Positions 46,142-55,472 of a stretch of DNA of 64,000 bases are shown in pieces; the first letter of the stretch is position 1, and each line of letters starts with the position of its first letter. The notes under the pieces were generated by a model. The model was not told where the DNA came from, ran no database searches, and worked only from the letters and a program-made list of their open reading frames with translations. The translations under genes and the position numbers were made by a program. Source of the stretch: Anaerolineae bacterium (GTDB taxonomy: Bacteria; Chloroflexota; Anaerolineae; Promineifilales; Promineifilaceae); NCBI GenBank assembly GCA_023384355.1, contig JAHDWL010000001.1, forward strand, positions 124,001 to 188,000, read 5' to 3'.

Positions 46142-47029
46142 CTAACTTTCCCGTCGGGGTTTGGGCTTCAGGACTCGCTGTCGCCGGCGGTTGAATAGTT
46201 GTGGAGCACGATCGTTGCGTGATAGCATGATCCAGACTCCCACCAGCGCCAGGCTGACGGCCAGCAGGAACGAATAGGTTATGACAGAGTTGCCGATGGT
46301 CGGTTGATCGGGCCGGAAGAACTCCAGGAAGGCCCGGCCGGACCCCCACCAAACGAGAAACAGACCGAATAATGTTCCGGGACGCCACTTGTCGCGATAC
46401 TTGTTGTTCAGGAAGACGAGAACAAAGAAACCCAGAATGAGCCAGATCGACTCATAGAGGAACGTCGGATGGAAACGGGTTTCCAGCGGGTACTGGGTGA
46501 GATCGGAGTATTGCGGGAGGCGATAGGGGGCGTCGATAAGAATACCCCACGGCCGCGTCGTCGGTGGGCCATAGAGTTCCTGATTGATGAAATTACCCCA
46601 CCGGCCGATACCCTGCGCGATCAGGAGCGCCGGGCCGGCAACATCGGCATAATGCCAGAAATTCAGCTTTCGCCAGCGAATGTATAGCCAGCCGACGACG
46701 GCCGCGCCGATAAATCCGCCCAAAATATTGATGCCGCCGGAGCGAATATTGATTACATCGATGAAGTTATTGAATTGGTCGCCGCGGCCGGCGAAAACCT
46801 CAAGGAGCACATAGGTCAGACGAGCAAAAATATAGCCGCTGAAGATGACGATGATGAGGCCGTTGAAAAACTCATCGACGTTCTGATTGCGTCGCTTTAT
46901 TTCGCGAGCTGCCCAGATGACGCCGACAGCGATGCCCAGCGTGACGAGAATACCGTACCAGTAAATTGGGAACCCGTTGCCGATCGGTATCGTAAAGGCT
47001 ACAGGATCGATGTTGATTCCATCCAGCAT
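46142..47029 (-). CDS. lgt: Prolipoprotein diacylglyceryl transferase
   Basis: Transfers diacylglycerol from phosphatidylglycerol to the lipobox Cys of prolipoproteins at the membrane. 295 aa with about seven helices. Lgt signature GRWGNFINQELYG with the essential Arg/Asn, plus RFHPTFLYES. It explains the many lipobox proteins in this window (PQQ-propeller, NBR1/SdrD, solute-binding and PPC lipoproteins). In a run with guaB and rarD, 77 bases after the sulfatase-fold gene. No clear ribosome site upstream of the ATG. Confidence 0.95.
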   Translation of the reverse strand: MLDGINIDPVAFTIPIGNGFPIYWYGILVTLGIAVGVIWAAREIKRRNQNVDEFFNGLIIVIFSGYIFARLTYVLLEVFAGRGDQFNNFIDVINIRSGGINILGGFIGAAVVGWLYIRWRKLNFWHYADVAGPALLIAQGIGRWGNFINQELYGPPTTRPWGILIDAPYRLPQYSDLTQYPLETRFHPTFLYESIWLILGFFVLVFLNNKYRDKWRPGTLFGLFLVWWGSGRAFLEFFRPDQPTIGNSVITYSFLLAVSLALVGVWIMLSRNDRAPQLFNRRRQRVLKPKPRRES

Positions 47030-47106
47030 AATTCACCCGTAATAATGAAAGTTATAGCGGGCCAAAGGAATATCGTGCATGAATCCTCCTGGCCATGACC
47101 GGCTAA

Positions 47107-48717
47107 TTATTCCAGATAGCCCAACCCGCGCAAGCGCTGCCGCAGCAACTCGTCGCCATCCAGGTCGACGGTCGTGCCGGCGGGTTGGGCATCGCGCTCG
47201 CGCGAGACCCTCTGAATCATCTGTTCAAGGGCCAGTTCGAGGGCGGCCGAGGTTGCCGGGTTCTCCCCCAATATGTTGGCCAGTTCTGCCGGATCAGTCG
47301 ACAGGTTATAGAGTTCCTCCGGCGTCTCATCGACTTCGATGAGTTTGAGCGGTGCGCCTTCATCCGCTCGTGAGGGTCGGACGACTGCCCGCCGGGTGGA
47401 TAGGCACCGAAATTGGGTTAATAATTCGGGTTGCCTGTTCTCGATGGCTTTGACGAAATTGAGAGGAGGATAGATCTCGCTGAAAGCCGTGTCTTGTTCC
47501 GGATCGCGGCCGTTCATCGTATGGCGCAGGCTGAGGCGGCGGACGTTGGCCGTCGCGTCGTCGAGGATCGCGTCCAGGGCCTCTGATTGTTCGGGTGTGC
47601 CGGCGGCCGCGTCAAGTAACGTGTGGAAAACCCGCCGCGTGCTTACCGGCGTCTTGATTCGCTCGCCGGCTGCCACTCGACCCGGCCAGTGAGCTATCAG
47701 CGGCACATGGACCAGCTCCTCGTAGGCCACGAAGGCGTGACCGAAATAACCGTGGTCTCCCAGCCCGTCGCCATGGTCGGCGACAATGACGGTCAATGTG
47801 TTGTTCCGGCGTTGGCGTTGGGCGAGCTTCTCGAAGAGCACCCCCAGATAACTGTCCTGATAGGCCACCTCGGCATCATACATGTCGTTGATGACGCGAT
47901 CCTCCAGTTCAGTCAACGGCTCGGATAACGGTGCGGCCCAGCGATATGCCTCGCGATTCCATGTCCTCATGATTTCGCGAGCTTCCTTGTTCTGGCGGAA
48001 ATAGGGCGCGATGCGATCGACGAACTCGGCCGGAGCCCAAAACGGCAGATGCGTTTCCATCAGGTTCATGAAGAGGAACAATGGCTGATCCGGCTTGGTT
48101 TCTTCTCGCTGAGCCAGATAATCGACCGCGTCCAGCACCGAACGCTCATTTTGGCCCTTGAAATTGGCAATCTTCGACCAGATCGGCGTCAGCCAGGCGT
48201 GAAGCGAGATGCGAAAGGCCAGGTCCGACCGGCCGATGAAGTTCTGGATCGGGTAGGAGATGCGCCGCAGAAACTGGGTGTAGGCCTCTGCCAGTCGATC
48301 AACCGGCCATGGCCATGGATTGGAACTGTCGGGCACGCTGGGGAAAGCGCCGCCGTAATTGTAGAAAGTCTGGAATCCCCGTTTGAAACCGTTGTTCAGC
48401 ACTCCGACCAGCGGATTGTTGCAGAAGCCGATGGTATCGTAGCCAAGGCGGCGCATGATCTCGGCCAGATGCGGCCGATCCGGGTTAAGGCTCTGTGATG
48501 ATTGGGTGACCCCGTGGGTGGTGGGATAGTGCCCGGTGAATAGCGAAGCGTGGCTGGGAATCGTCCATTGCGCGGGGGATACAGCCTGCTCAAATAGCGT
48601 TCCCTCGCGGGCGAAGCGGTCAAGGTTCGGGCTGGTCGGCCGCTGATGGCCGTAACAGCCCAGACGATCCGCCCGCTGGGTATCCAGCACGATGAATATG
48701 ATATCCGGCGAGTCCAT
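47107..48717 (-). CDS. Sulfatase-fold hydrolase with Thr at the nucleophile position
   Basis: A 536-aa alkaline-phosphatase-superfamily enzyme. Metal and active-site residues: Asp12 (LDTQRADRLG), WTIPSHASLFTG with Thr52 in the nucleophile position, and VADHGDGLGDHG. The motif of true sulfatases is CxPxR, where Cys or Ser is turned into formylglycine. Here it is TxPSH, as in phospho-transferases and phosphonate/phosphodiester enzymes, so sulfate-ester activity is doubtful. Residues 440-500 (DETPEELYNLSTDPAELANIL) are the usual sulfatase C-terminal subdomain. ATG at 48717 is preceded seven bases earlier by AATAAT. No signal peptide, so cytosolic. Confidence 0.85.
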   Translation of the reverse strand: MDSPDIIFIVLDTQRADRLGCYGHQRPTSPNLDRFAREGTLFEQAVSPAQWTIPSHASLFTGHYPTTHGVTQSSQSLNPDRPHLAEIMRRLGYDTIGFCNNPLVGVLNNGFKRGFQTFYNYGGAFPSVPDSSNPWPWPVDRLAEAYTQFLRRISYPIQNFIGRSDLAFRISLHAWLTPIWSKIANFKGQNERSVLDAVDYLAQREETKPDQPLFLFMNLMETHLPFWAPAEFVDRIAPYFRQNKEAREIMRTWNREAYRWAAPLSEPLTELEDRVINDMYDAEVAYQDSYLGVLFEKLAQRQRRNNTLTVIVADHGDGLGDHGYFGHAFVAYEELVHVPLIAHWPGRVAAGERIKTPVSTRRVFHTLLDAAAGTPEQSEALDAILDDATANVRRLSLRHTMNGRDPEQDTAFSEIYPPLNFVKAIENRQPELLTQFRCLSTRRAVVRPSRADEGAPLKLIEVDETPEELYNLSTDPAELANILGENPATSAALELALEQMIQRVSRERDAQPAGTTVDLDGDELLRQRLRGLGYLE

Positions 48718-48724
48718 TTGTGTG

Positions 48725-48730
48725 ATTATT
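48725..48730 (-). promoter_or_regulatory. -10 element of the sulfatase-fold gene
   Basis: AATAAT on the minus strand (five of six matches to TATAAT) ends 7 bases before the start at 48717, again the leaderless layout. Confidence 0.45.
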
Positions 48731-48861
48731 CTTCTCCGGTGCCGCCAATCTGATTGGAAAGGATAGCATGGGAAGCAGCGGGTCGCAAACCCTCTCAAGC
48801 CGCGCTCAAACCGGCGTTCAACGGGTTGCCAATCGGGCCGTTTGGCAATATCTTTCGGTCT

Positions 48862-50112
48862 ATGCAGGTGCGCCGATTATCGCTGACCAACTTTCGTAAC
48901 TACGCTCGGCTGGAGCTTGACCTGCCCGGTGGGGTCATTCTTCTTCACGGGGATAACGCCCAGGGGAAGACCAACTTGCTGGAAGCTATCTACTTCCTGG
49001 CGACAACCCGTTCGCCACACGCCAGCCAGGACCAGCAACTGATCAATTGGGACGCGATGACGGCCGATGAGCCGGTCATCGTCAGCCGGTTGGTGGCCGA
49101 TGTCCTGCGCCCGGACGAGCCGCGTCATCTGGAGATGCGCCTTATCGTCGAGGAGCGCGGGAATTGGGCCGGGAACGGTTCGGGCGGATTTCGGCGGGAA
49201 GCGCTCATCAACCGTCGCAAGGTCCGTCTGATGGATTTGCTGGGACAACTTCGCGTGGTTCTCTTTCTGCCCGAAGATGTTGATCTTGTTACCGGCCCCC
49301 CTGCCAACCGCCGGCGGTATCTGAACGTCACGCTGTGTCAGGTCGATGCTGATTATTGTCGCGAGCTGGCAGCCTACAATAAGGTTTTGGAACAGCGCAA
49401 CGCCTTGTTACGGCGTATGGCTGAGGGGCAGACGCGCAATGCGGTCGACGTGCTGCAAATTCTGACCGAAAAGCTGATCGAGCCGGGCAGCCGCGTCTTG
49501 CAGAGACGCGCCAGATTTGTGACCGAAATGGCCTATCAGGCTCAGGAAATTTACTTTCAGGACCTCATCGGCGGCAAGGAGTCGCTCCGTCTGGGCTACT
49601 TGCCCGGCTGGTATACCAACGGGCGCAAGTCGTCCAGTGATCAGATGTCTGATGGCGAATGGCTCCAGGCCAACCAGGACGAACAAATCATTCACGAGCG
49701 GTTCGCAGCCGAATTGGCCGCGGCGCGGTCGGCCGACGTGACGCGGGGTTCTTCGACTGTTGGGCCACACAGGGATGACTGGGCGATCCTCGTCAACGGC
49801 AAGAACCTGGGCCAGTTCGGTTCTCGTGGCCAGGTACGCACGGCGATATTGGCCCTCAAGTTGGCCGAGATTAACTGGATGAAAGCAGCCACGGCCGATG
49901 TGCCCATTCTGCTACTTGACGAGGTGATCGCCGAGCTTGACCTGCACCGGCGTGCGGCGCTCCTGGCCTATGTTGCCGAACAAGTGCGCGGCAAGGGGAT
50001 GGCCCAGGCATTACTCACAGCGACTGATCCCGGTATGTTCCCGCAGGATTTTCTAACTCAGGCGACTAGCCTCCGGGTTGAAGGCGGCCGCGTCGCAATC
50101 GACGTCGGTTAA
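48862..50112 (+). CDS. recF: DNA replication and repair protein RecF
   Basis: SMC-like ABC ATPase that loads RecA at gaps with RecO/RecR. 416 aa with Walker A GDNAQGKTNLL (30-40), ABC signature region GSRGQVRTAILALKLAE and Walker B ILLLDEVIAELD near the C-terminus. The start at 48862 puts the family N-terminus MQVRRLSLTNFRNY at the beginning; the frame is open to 48754 but without motifs. A TATCTT seven bases upstream weakly repeats the leaderless pattern. Not next to dnaN; instead it converges with rsmG and overlaps it by four bases. Confidence 0.94.
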   Translation: MQVRRLSLTNFRNYARLELDLPGGVILLHGDNAQGKTNLLEAIYFLATTRSPHASQDQQLINWDAMTADEPVIVSRLVADVLRPDEPRHLEMRLIVEERGNWAGNGSGGFRREALINRRKVRLMDLLGQLRVVLFLPEDVDLVTGPPANRRRYLNVTLCQVDADYCRELAAYNKVLEQRNALLRRMAEGQTRNAVDVLQILTEKLIEPGSRVLQRRARFVTEMAYQAQEIYFQDLIGGKESLRLGYLPGWYTNGRKSSSDQMSDGEWLQANQDEQIIHERFAAELAAARSADVTRGSSTVGPHRDDWAILVNGKNLGQFGSRGQVRTAILALKLAEINWMKAATADVPILLLDEVIAELDLHRRAALLAYVAEQVRGKGMAQALLTATDPGMFPQDFLTQATSLRVEGGRVAIDVG

Positions 50113-50816
50113 AGAGGACGTTTGGCGGGGATGCCGGGCCGTCGCGGGTATCGCGTGGGGGTCGGCCCGACTTTTGGGATCACGATCAAATAGTGGGCCT
50201 GCCCGGTTTCCGGTAAATGGACGGTGGAGACGACTCCAGGGCCACCTCCCAAAGTGGTGATAGCCGAACCGGCAGCGTTGAGCTCGTTTTGCGCGCTTTC
50301 CCCTTTTTGCGCCAACACATGTCCGCCGACGCGCGCCAGAGGCAATAGCAGCTCGGCCAGGACGCGCAGATCGGCTACGGCGCGGGCCACGACCCAATCG
50401 AACTGCTCGCGATACTCACCCATTTGTCCCAGAATTTCCGCTCTCTCGCTGAGTACCATCACGTTCGTCAGCCCCAGCTCGGCCGCGACCAGCTCCACGA
50501 ATTTCGCTTTCTTGGCGACGCTGTCAACCAAAGTCAGCCGCATTCCGGGGAACAGGATTTTCAACGGCAGGCCGGGCAGTCCCGCGCCGGTGCCGATGTC
50601 GATCAGCGAGACGCTTTCGAGTGGCCCGGTTACCGTTGCACAGGTCAGGGCATCCAGGAAATGGCGGATTCGAATCTGGTGCGGGTCGCGGATGGCGGTG
50701 AGGGAAATCCGCTCGTTCCACTCCAGCATTAACGATTCATAGGCGGCAAATTGCTCGATTTGCGTACCCGTTAGGGACAAACCGAGGGAGCGGGACCAGT
50801 CGGCTAGATCTTCCAT
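50109..50816 (-). CDS. rsmG: 16S rRNA (guanine-527-N7)-methyltransferase RsmG
   Basis: Methylates G527 of 16S rRNA. 235 aa, S-adenosylmethionine site LIDIGTGAGLPGLPL, followed by VDSVAKKAKFV and VVARAVADLRVL. NERISLTAIRDP near the N-terminus is the GidB signature. Its start lies 3 bases after the stop of the upstream solute-binding gene, so it is likely co-transcribed with it. The C-terminus is slightly long and basic (PRRPGIPAKRPL) and overlaps the recF end by four bases on the other strand. Confidence 0.95.
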   Translation of the reverse strand: MEDLADWSRSLGLSLTGTQIEQFAAYESLMLEWNERISLTAIRDPHQIRIRHFLDALTCATVTGPLESVSLIDIGTGAGLPGLPLKILFPGMRLTLVDSVAKKAKFVELVAAELGLTNVMVLSERAEILGQMGEYREQFDWVVARAVADLRVLAELLLPLARVGGHVLAQKGESAQNELNAAGSAITTLGGGPGVVSTVHLPETGQAHYLIVIPKVGPTPTRYPRRPGIPAKRPL

Positions 50817-50819
50817 GAT

Positions 50820-52724
50820 TTAGCGGTTTTGCTCCAGCTCCTTGAGATTTGCGTCCAGGACAATCCGGTTCCACTGCTGCCCGCCGAACGCGACCGGGTT
50901 AAATGTCACCCAATCCTGGACGACGATCTCCTGACTGCGAATATACAACGGTGCTATGGGAAACGACCCGTTTTCGTTGAAAAAAATGGATTCTGCCTGC
51001 CGGTAAAGCGTTGCGCGTTCCGCGGGATCAACTATGGAGCCGGCACGCTGCATCAATGTGTCTGCCTCCGAACAATCCCTGTTCTGGCGGTTCTCGCTGT
51101 CCTGACAATGCAGCAGATCGGTCATCAGGTTCTGGGAGTCGGGATATGTCGGTGCCCAGGCCAACTCCCACATATCCGGTCGCGACAATGAGTCCTGTTT
51201 TGTTCTGGCCAGTAATTCGCCGAATTGAACCTGTTCAATTTTGATACTCTCTTTAAGGCAACCCAGCTCTTTAATCCACATATCTCTAATGATTTCCGCT
51301 TGTCGAAGTGAGAGGTCGGCCGAGCTGACCAGCATCGTCACTTCGGGCAGCAAGCGGCAACTTCGAATGGAACTGTCAGCCATTTGCTGGCGAGCAAAAT
51401 CCGGGCTGTAACCCACCCCAAGCTCTCCCACCGGCAGCGCCGCAACGACACCCGGCACAGTTGCATGGCGCATGATGATGCCGCGACCTTCGTAGAGTTC
51501 ATCCAGCAATACTTGCCGATCGATCGCCGCGCTAAAAGCACGTCGAACCTCCGGCTCCTTAAAGACCCCACTGCCGAAATTGAAACCGATATAGAACAAG
51601 ACCTGACCTGGAATGGTGAGGACTTTGGCGGGCGATCGTTGCAGAATGGCTTCGCGTTCGGACAATGGAAGGGGGGCGAGATCCAGGGTCCGACTTTTCC
51701 ACGATTCGAAAGCATCCATTTCGTCGCTGAGGAAGTTGATTTTAATCTCATCGACGTTGCCGGCGTTCTCGATGGGCCAAAGCGGATTGCGGTGTAACGT
51801 AGCGTTCTCCGAGGTTAGTTGGGATGTTATCAGCATGTAAGGGCCGGAGGTAACAAGGTTATCCGGAGTCTGCCAGCCGGAACTATATTCACCGATAGCA
51901 TCCAGCCATTCATTGCCGGATTCCGTTACAAGATCACGAGGAACGGGTTGAAAAAAGGGCAAACTCGTCAGGGTGAGGAAGAAGCCCGACGGTTCGGTCA
52001 GCAGTATCTCCAGGGTCGTCGGATTCACGGCCTTGATGCCGATATTGTTCAGGTCTTCTTCTGACGGTTCCAGTGTTGAAAACACTTTCTCGCACCCGTC
52101 AATGATGAAAACCGAAAAAGCGAGCGGTGATTCAACCTGACGGCTGCATAGCCGCTGGATTGCAAACACAACGTCATCGGCTGTCACCGGGCGGACGGAG
52201 GACGCCGACCAGAGATCGTCACTGCCGGGGCCCGGACTTTTTGGGCGGACCCAAAAAATATCGTCACGCAGGGAAAAAGTCCAGGTTCGACCGTCCGGGC
52301 TAACCGACCAACTTGTAGCCAATTCGGGTTCGATGGTGTTCGTGTCCTGGTTATAGTTTGTCAGGCCAACGAAAAGGTTTTGGGCCAGGTCGAGTTGGGC
52401 CTGTCTTTCCGCTGTTCCCGGATCGAGATTAGGGAGTGTCCCGGTAAGGCTTAGATCAAGCACAATCCTGGGTTGGGTTTTGGCGGCGATTGCAGTTGGA
52501 TCGGGCGTGGTTGTGGCGAAAGAGATTTGTTCGATGATCCGTGTGACGATGGCCTGGACTCTTCCGGTTGATGCTTCGACCTCGCCTGTGCCGGCAGTCT
52601 CTGGTTTGCCTCCACTGCAACTTACAATTGTCAGGAGCAAAATTAAGAGCCATACGCCTAAATACCACCATTGTCGGGGGGGGCGCCGGCGGCTAATGGA
52701 TTTAGGGGCGGTTGGCCAGTCCAT
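50820..52724 (-). CDS. Family 5 extracellular solute-binding lipoprotein
   Basis: A 634-aa peptide/nickel-type ABC substrate-binding protein: basic N-terminus, hydrophobic segment and lipobox VSC (Cys near 36), then the SBP_bac_5 fold with ATSWSVSPDGRTWTFSLRDD, the classical family signature, and YIGFNFGSGVFKEPEVRRAFSAAIDR. It binds oligopeptides or similar solutes outside the membrane. No ABC permease or ATPase is next to it, so the partner transporter must be elsewhere. A TATAGG 11 bases before the ATG could be a -10. Stop is 3 bases before the rsmG start. Confidence 0.9.
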   Translation of the reverse strand: MDWPTAPKSISRRRPPRQWWYLGVWLLILLLTIVSCSGGKPETAGTGEVEASTGRVQAIVTRIIEQISFATTTPDPTAIAAKTQPRIVLDLSLTGTLPNLDPGTAERQAQLDLAQNLFVGLTNYNQDTNTIEPELATSWSVSPDGRTWTFSLRDDIFWVRPKSPGPGSDDLWSASSVRPVTADDVVFAIQRLCSRQVESPLAFSVFIIDGCEKVFSTLEPSEEDLNNIGIKAVNPTTLEILLTEPSGFFLTLTSLPFFQPVPRDLVTESGNEWLDAIGEYSSGWQTPDNLVTSGPYMLITSQLTSENATLHRNPLWPIENAGNVDEIKINFLSDEMDAFESWKSRTLDLAPLPLSEREAILQRSPAKVLTIPGQVLFYIGFNFGSGVFKEPEVRRAFSAAIDRQVLLDELYEGRGIIMRHATVPGVVAALPVGELGVGYSPDFARQQMADSSIRSCRLLPEVTMLVSSADLSLRQAEIIRDMWIKELGCLKESIKIEQVQFGELLARTKQDSLSRPDMWELAWAPTYPDSQNLMTDLLHCQDSENRQNRDCSEADTLMQRAGSIVDPAERATLYRQAESIFFNENGSFPIAPLYIRSQEIVVQDWVTFNPVAFGGQQWNRIVLDANLKELEQNR

Positions 52725-52852
52725 AGGGGTTTCATCCTATAACACTCTCTCCTCCCAGACAAGGGAAAGGCGGCCCAGTTGCCTCGATATTATCCGAGTA
52801 GTAATATATTGATTCTCATCAGAATTTGCGCTTCGGGTAGCGGCACAGGATT

Positions 52853-54091
52853 ATGTACGAACGAGTATTGGTCATAGATGATTCACAGGAGATCAGGGAT
52901 TTCCTCGTCGAAAATATCCTCCGCCCCAAGGGCTTTGAAGTCCTTGCGGCGTCCGATGGATTGATGGGGTTGGAGTTGGCCATCGCCAAAGAACCCGATC
53001 TCATGATTACCGACCAACAGATGCCCGGGTTGACCGGTTTGCAGGTCCTGCAAAAGCTTCGCGAACGAAACATCGATATCCCGGCCATCCTGATCACCGG
53101 CGAAGGATCAGAGGATACGGCCGTACGTGCCTTTCGCCTTGGGATCAAGGATTACATAATTAAGCCGATTGACGCCGAAGAGCTCAGTGAATCTGTGGAC
53201 AAGGCTCTCCGCGAAAATCGCCTTCAAAAAGAACGCGACCAGCTGGTCGAGCAATTAATGGAGAGCAATTCCCAGCTTCAACGCCGGGCACAGGAACTCA
53301 ACGTCCTTTATGGGGTCGGCAAGTCCGTATCTTCCTCGCTGGATCTGGAGGAGGTGCTTCAGCGTGTCGTCGAGGCGGCGGTTTATGTAGTCGGGGCGGA
53401 AGAAGGATCGCTCATGCTTCTCGATGAAGATCGGGGCGAACTTTACATTCGGGCATCCAAGAACCTGGACTCCAAAGCCCGGTCGATGCGCAAGCGTGTC
53501 ACAGACAGCCTTGCAGGCAAAGTCTTGCAGACAAAACGTGCCATCGCTATCGGCGCGGATTCGCAGTGGAAACGCACCCATACAGCCCTGCTGGTCAAAT
53601 CGCTCATCTATGTGCCACTTATCCTGCAGAACAAGCCAATCGGCGTCCTGGGAGTGACGAACCAGATGAAGGACGCTTCATTCGACAGCAATGACACACG
53701 TGCGCTCTCCGCGTTGGGCGGTTATGCGACGATTGCTATTAACAATGCCAATATGTATCACTCGATGGCCCGCGAGCGAACGGTGTTGAGCGAGGTCGTG
53801 GAACAGATCGACGACGCGGTTATTGTTGTTGATGAGGATTTCCGGATGCTGGTTCTGAATGCTTCTGCGCGAGTTTTGTTCGCCTTGCCGGAGGAAAACA
53901 TCATTGGCCGGCCGATCATGGATTTGATCAATCACGTCGGCCTGGTGCGCATGGTGTCGGAGCCGAGCAGCCAGGAGGGCGAGTCCCGGGTTGAGCAGGA
54001 TTTGCCGCTTGCCGATGGCCATTTTTACCGTGCACGTGTCACCCTGATCGAGGGGGGCAGCCGTTTCATCACGTTGCGGCAATTGGGATAG
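52853..54091 (+). CDS. REC-GAF-PAS response regulator without a classical output domain
   Basis: A 412-aa cytosolic regulator. Receiver domain 1-120 with acidic pair Asp9/Asp10, phosphoacceptor Asp54 (MITDQQMPG), Thr82 and Lys104. A coiled linker (about 120-148) leads to a GAF domain (150-300, LYGVGKSVSSSLDLEEVLQRVVE), then a PAS-like domain (310-412, VVEQIDDAVIVVDEDFRMLVLNASA). The protein ends after PAS with no kinase, cyclase or DNA-binding domain. It may act by protein contact, or be a sensory front end for a separate kinase. Monocistronic, closed by a very good terminator. Confidence 0.9.
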   Translation: MYERVLVIDDSQEIRDFLVENILRPKGFEVLAASDGLMGLELAIAKEPDLMITDQQMPGLTGLQVLQKLRERNIDIPAILITGEGSEDTAVRAFRLGIKDYIIKPIDAEELSESVDKALRENRLQKERDQLVEQLMESNSQLQRRAQELNVLYGVGKSVSSSLDLEEVLQRVVEAAVYVVGAEEGSLMLLDEDRGELYIRASKNLDSKARSMRKRVTDSLAGKVLQTKRAIAIGADSQWKRTHTALLVKSLIYVPLILQNKPIGVLGVTNQMKDASFDSNDTRALSALGGYATIAINNANMYHSMARERTVLSEVVEQIDDAVIVVDEDFRMLVLNASARVLFALPEENIIGRPIMDLINHVGLVRMVSEPSSQEGESRVEQDLPLADGHFYRARVTLIEGGSRFITLRQLG

Positions 54092-54113
54092 GTGTGTAAC
54101 ACGTATTCATTGA

Positions 54114-54147
54114 GGGGCAACGACCGTGTCTGTCGTTGCCCCTTTTT
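54114..54147 (+). terminator. Rho-independent terminator of the REC-GAF-PAS gene
   Basis: Perfect 11-base stem (ggggcaacgac / gtcgttgcccc), seven-base loop, followed by five T. It begins 22 bases after the stop codon. The clearest terminator in the window. Confidence 0.93.
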
Positions 54148-54210
54148 AATTTTATGGATTCAACACCAGCGAAGTTTGCCTGTCCCGCAGGTGTGAATGA
54201 GAATCAGTGA

Positions 54211-55470
54211 ATGGCCAAAGAGATTACACCGGCTGTCAGAAATCGCCTTATCGGCATCATATTTATTGTTTCCAGCCTTGCCGCCGCTGCTCAAGTCGCA
54301 TATTTCACTTTGATGCCCATCATCGCGGCTGATCTGAGCGGCAGCACGAGCGCCGCCGGATTGCCCAGCACGATGGGCTTGTTGTTCCGCGCCATCGCCG
54401 CCTACCCGCTGGGCTGGCTGATGGCACGGGTCGGTCGACGTACTGGGCTGGCTGCCGGGCTTTTGGTTGGCGCGTTTGGTACGGCCATGAGCGCTCTGGC
54501 GATTGGCATGGGCACATTCTGGGTGTTCTCGCTGGGGGCGGGATTGGCCGGTGTGGCTCGCGGCGCGGCCGACTTGTCGCGCTATGCGGCGGCCGAGGTA
54601 AGTCCAATAGACCGCCGCGCAAAAGTTATCGGGTGGATCGTCTTCGCCGGCACAATCGGTGCGTTGACGGGACCATTGGTGGTTGAACCGGCAGTCAGAC
54701 TGGCCGGGGAGAGGGGGCTGGTTCCCGAAAGTGGTCCATTCTGGGTTGCGGCGATCATTCTGATGGTGTCTGTGCTGCTGACCTTCGTAATGTTGCGCCC
54801 CGACCCCCTGACGGTCAGTCGACATGACGAAGAGACGCAGCGGGTCGAAACCGGCCAACAGGCGGACGACTCGGCCCGGCCGATGGCCCAACTGTTGAAA
54901 GGCTGGAACGTACGGCTTGGAATTGCCGCGATGACCATCGGTCAGCTGGTGATGGTCATGATCATGGTTATCACTCCGTTGCATATGGATCATACCGGAC
55001 ATGGAACCGGCGCGATCTCGTTTGTCATTCTGGCCCACCAGATGGGCATGTTTGGGTTATCGTGGTTGACCGGCTGGCTCATAGATCGCCAGGGCGCGGC
55101 CGCGGTCATCATCGGTGGGTCGGGGATTCTTGTGTTGGCCTCATTATTCAGCCCTCTGGCCGGTTCGGTCACCGGCTTTTCGATCGCGCTCTTTTTACTG
55201 GGGCTGGGCTGGAATTTTTGCTTTGTCGCCGGCTCGGCGTTGTTGTCCACGGGGTTGGCGCCTGCGGAGCGCAGTCGGGTGCAGGGGTTCAGTGACACAT
55301 GGTCATCCGCGGCGGCTGCCCTGGGCAGTCTTAGCACGGGGCCACTGTTTGCTGCCGGCCGTATGTCCCTGGTGGCAGCGGTGGGGCTGGCGTTTTCGCT
55401 GGCTCTCATGGCCGCCTGGCTTCTGGCGCGCCGTCTTATGACGTCAACTGGTAGCGAGCAAGTTGCCTGA
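54211..55470 (+). CDS. Major facilitator superfamily transporter
   Basis: A 419-aa membrane protein with 12 predicted helices in two six-helix halves joined by a charged loop (about 200-225, ETQRVETGQQADD). MFS motif A is visible in the loop 2-3 (GWLMARVGRRTGLAAG) and, degenerate, after helix 8 (GWLIDRQGAAAV). Probably a drug or metabolite exporter; no substrate clues from neighbours. Converges on the PPC lipoprotein gene with a two-base gap. Confidence 0.88.
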   Translation: MAKEITPAVRNRLIGIIFIVSSLAAAAQVAYFTLMPIIAADLSGSTSAAGLPSTMGLLFRAIAAYPLGWLMARVGRRTGLAAGLLVGAFGTAMSALAIGMGTFWVFSLGAGLAGVARGAADLSRYAAAEVSPIDRRAKVIGWIVFAGTIGALTGPLVVEPAVRLAGERGLVPESGPFWVAAIILMVSVLLTFVMLRPDPLTVSRHDEETQRVETGQQADDSARPMAQLLKGWNVRLGIAAMTIGQLVMVMIMVITPLHMDHTGHGTGAISFVILAHQMGMFGLSWLTGWLIDRQGAAAVIIGGSGILVLASLFSPLAGSVTGFSIALFLLGLGWNFCFVAGSALLSTGLAPAERSRVQGFSDTWSSAAAALGSLSTGPLFAAGRMSLVAAVGLAFSLALMAAWLLARRLMTSTGSEQVA

Positions 55471-55472
55471 AC

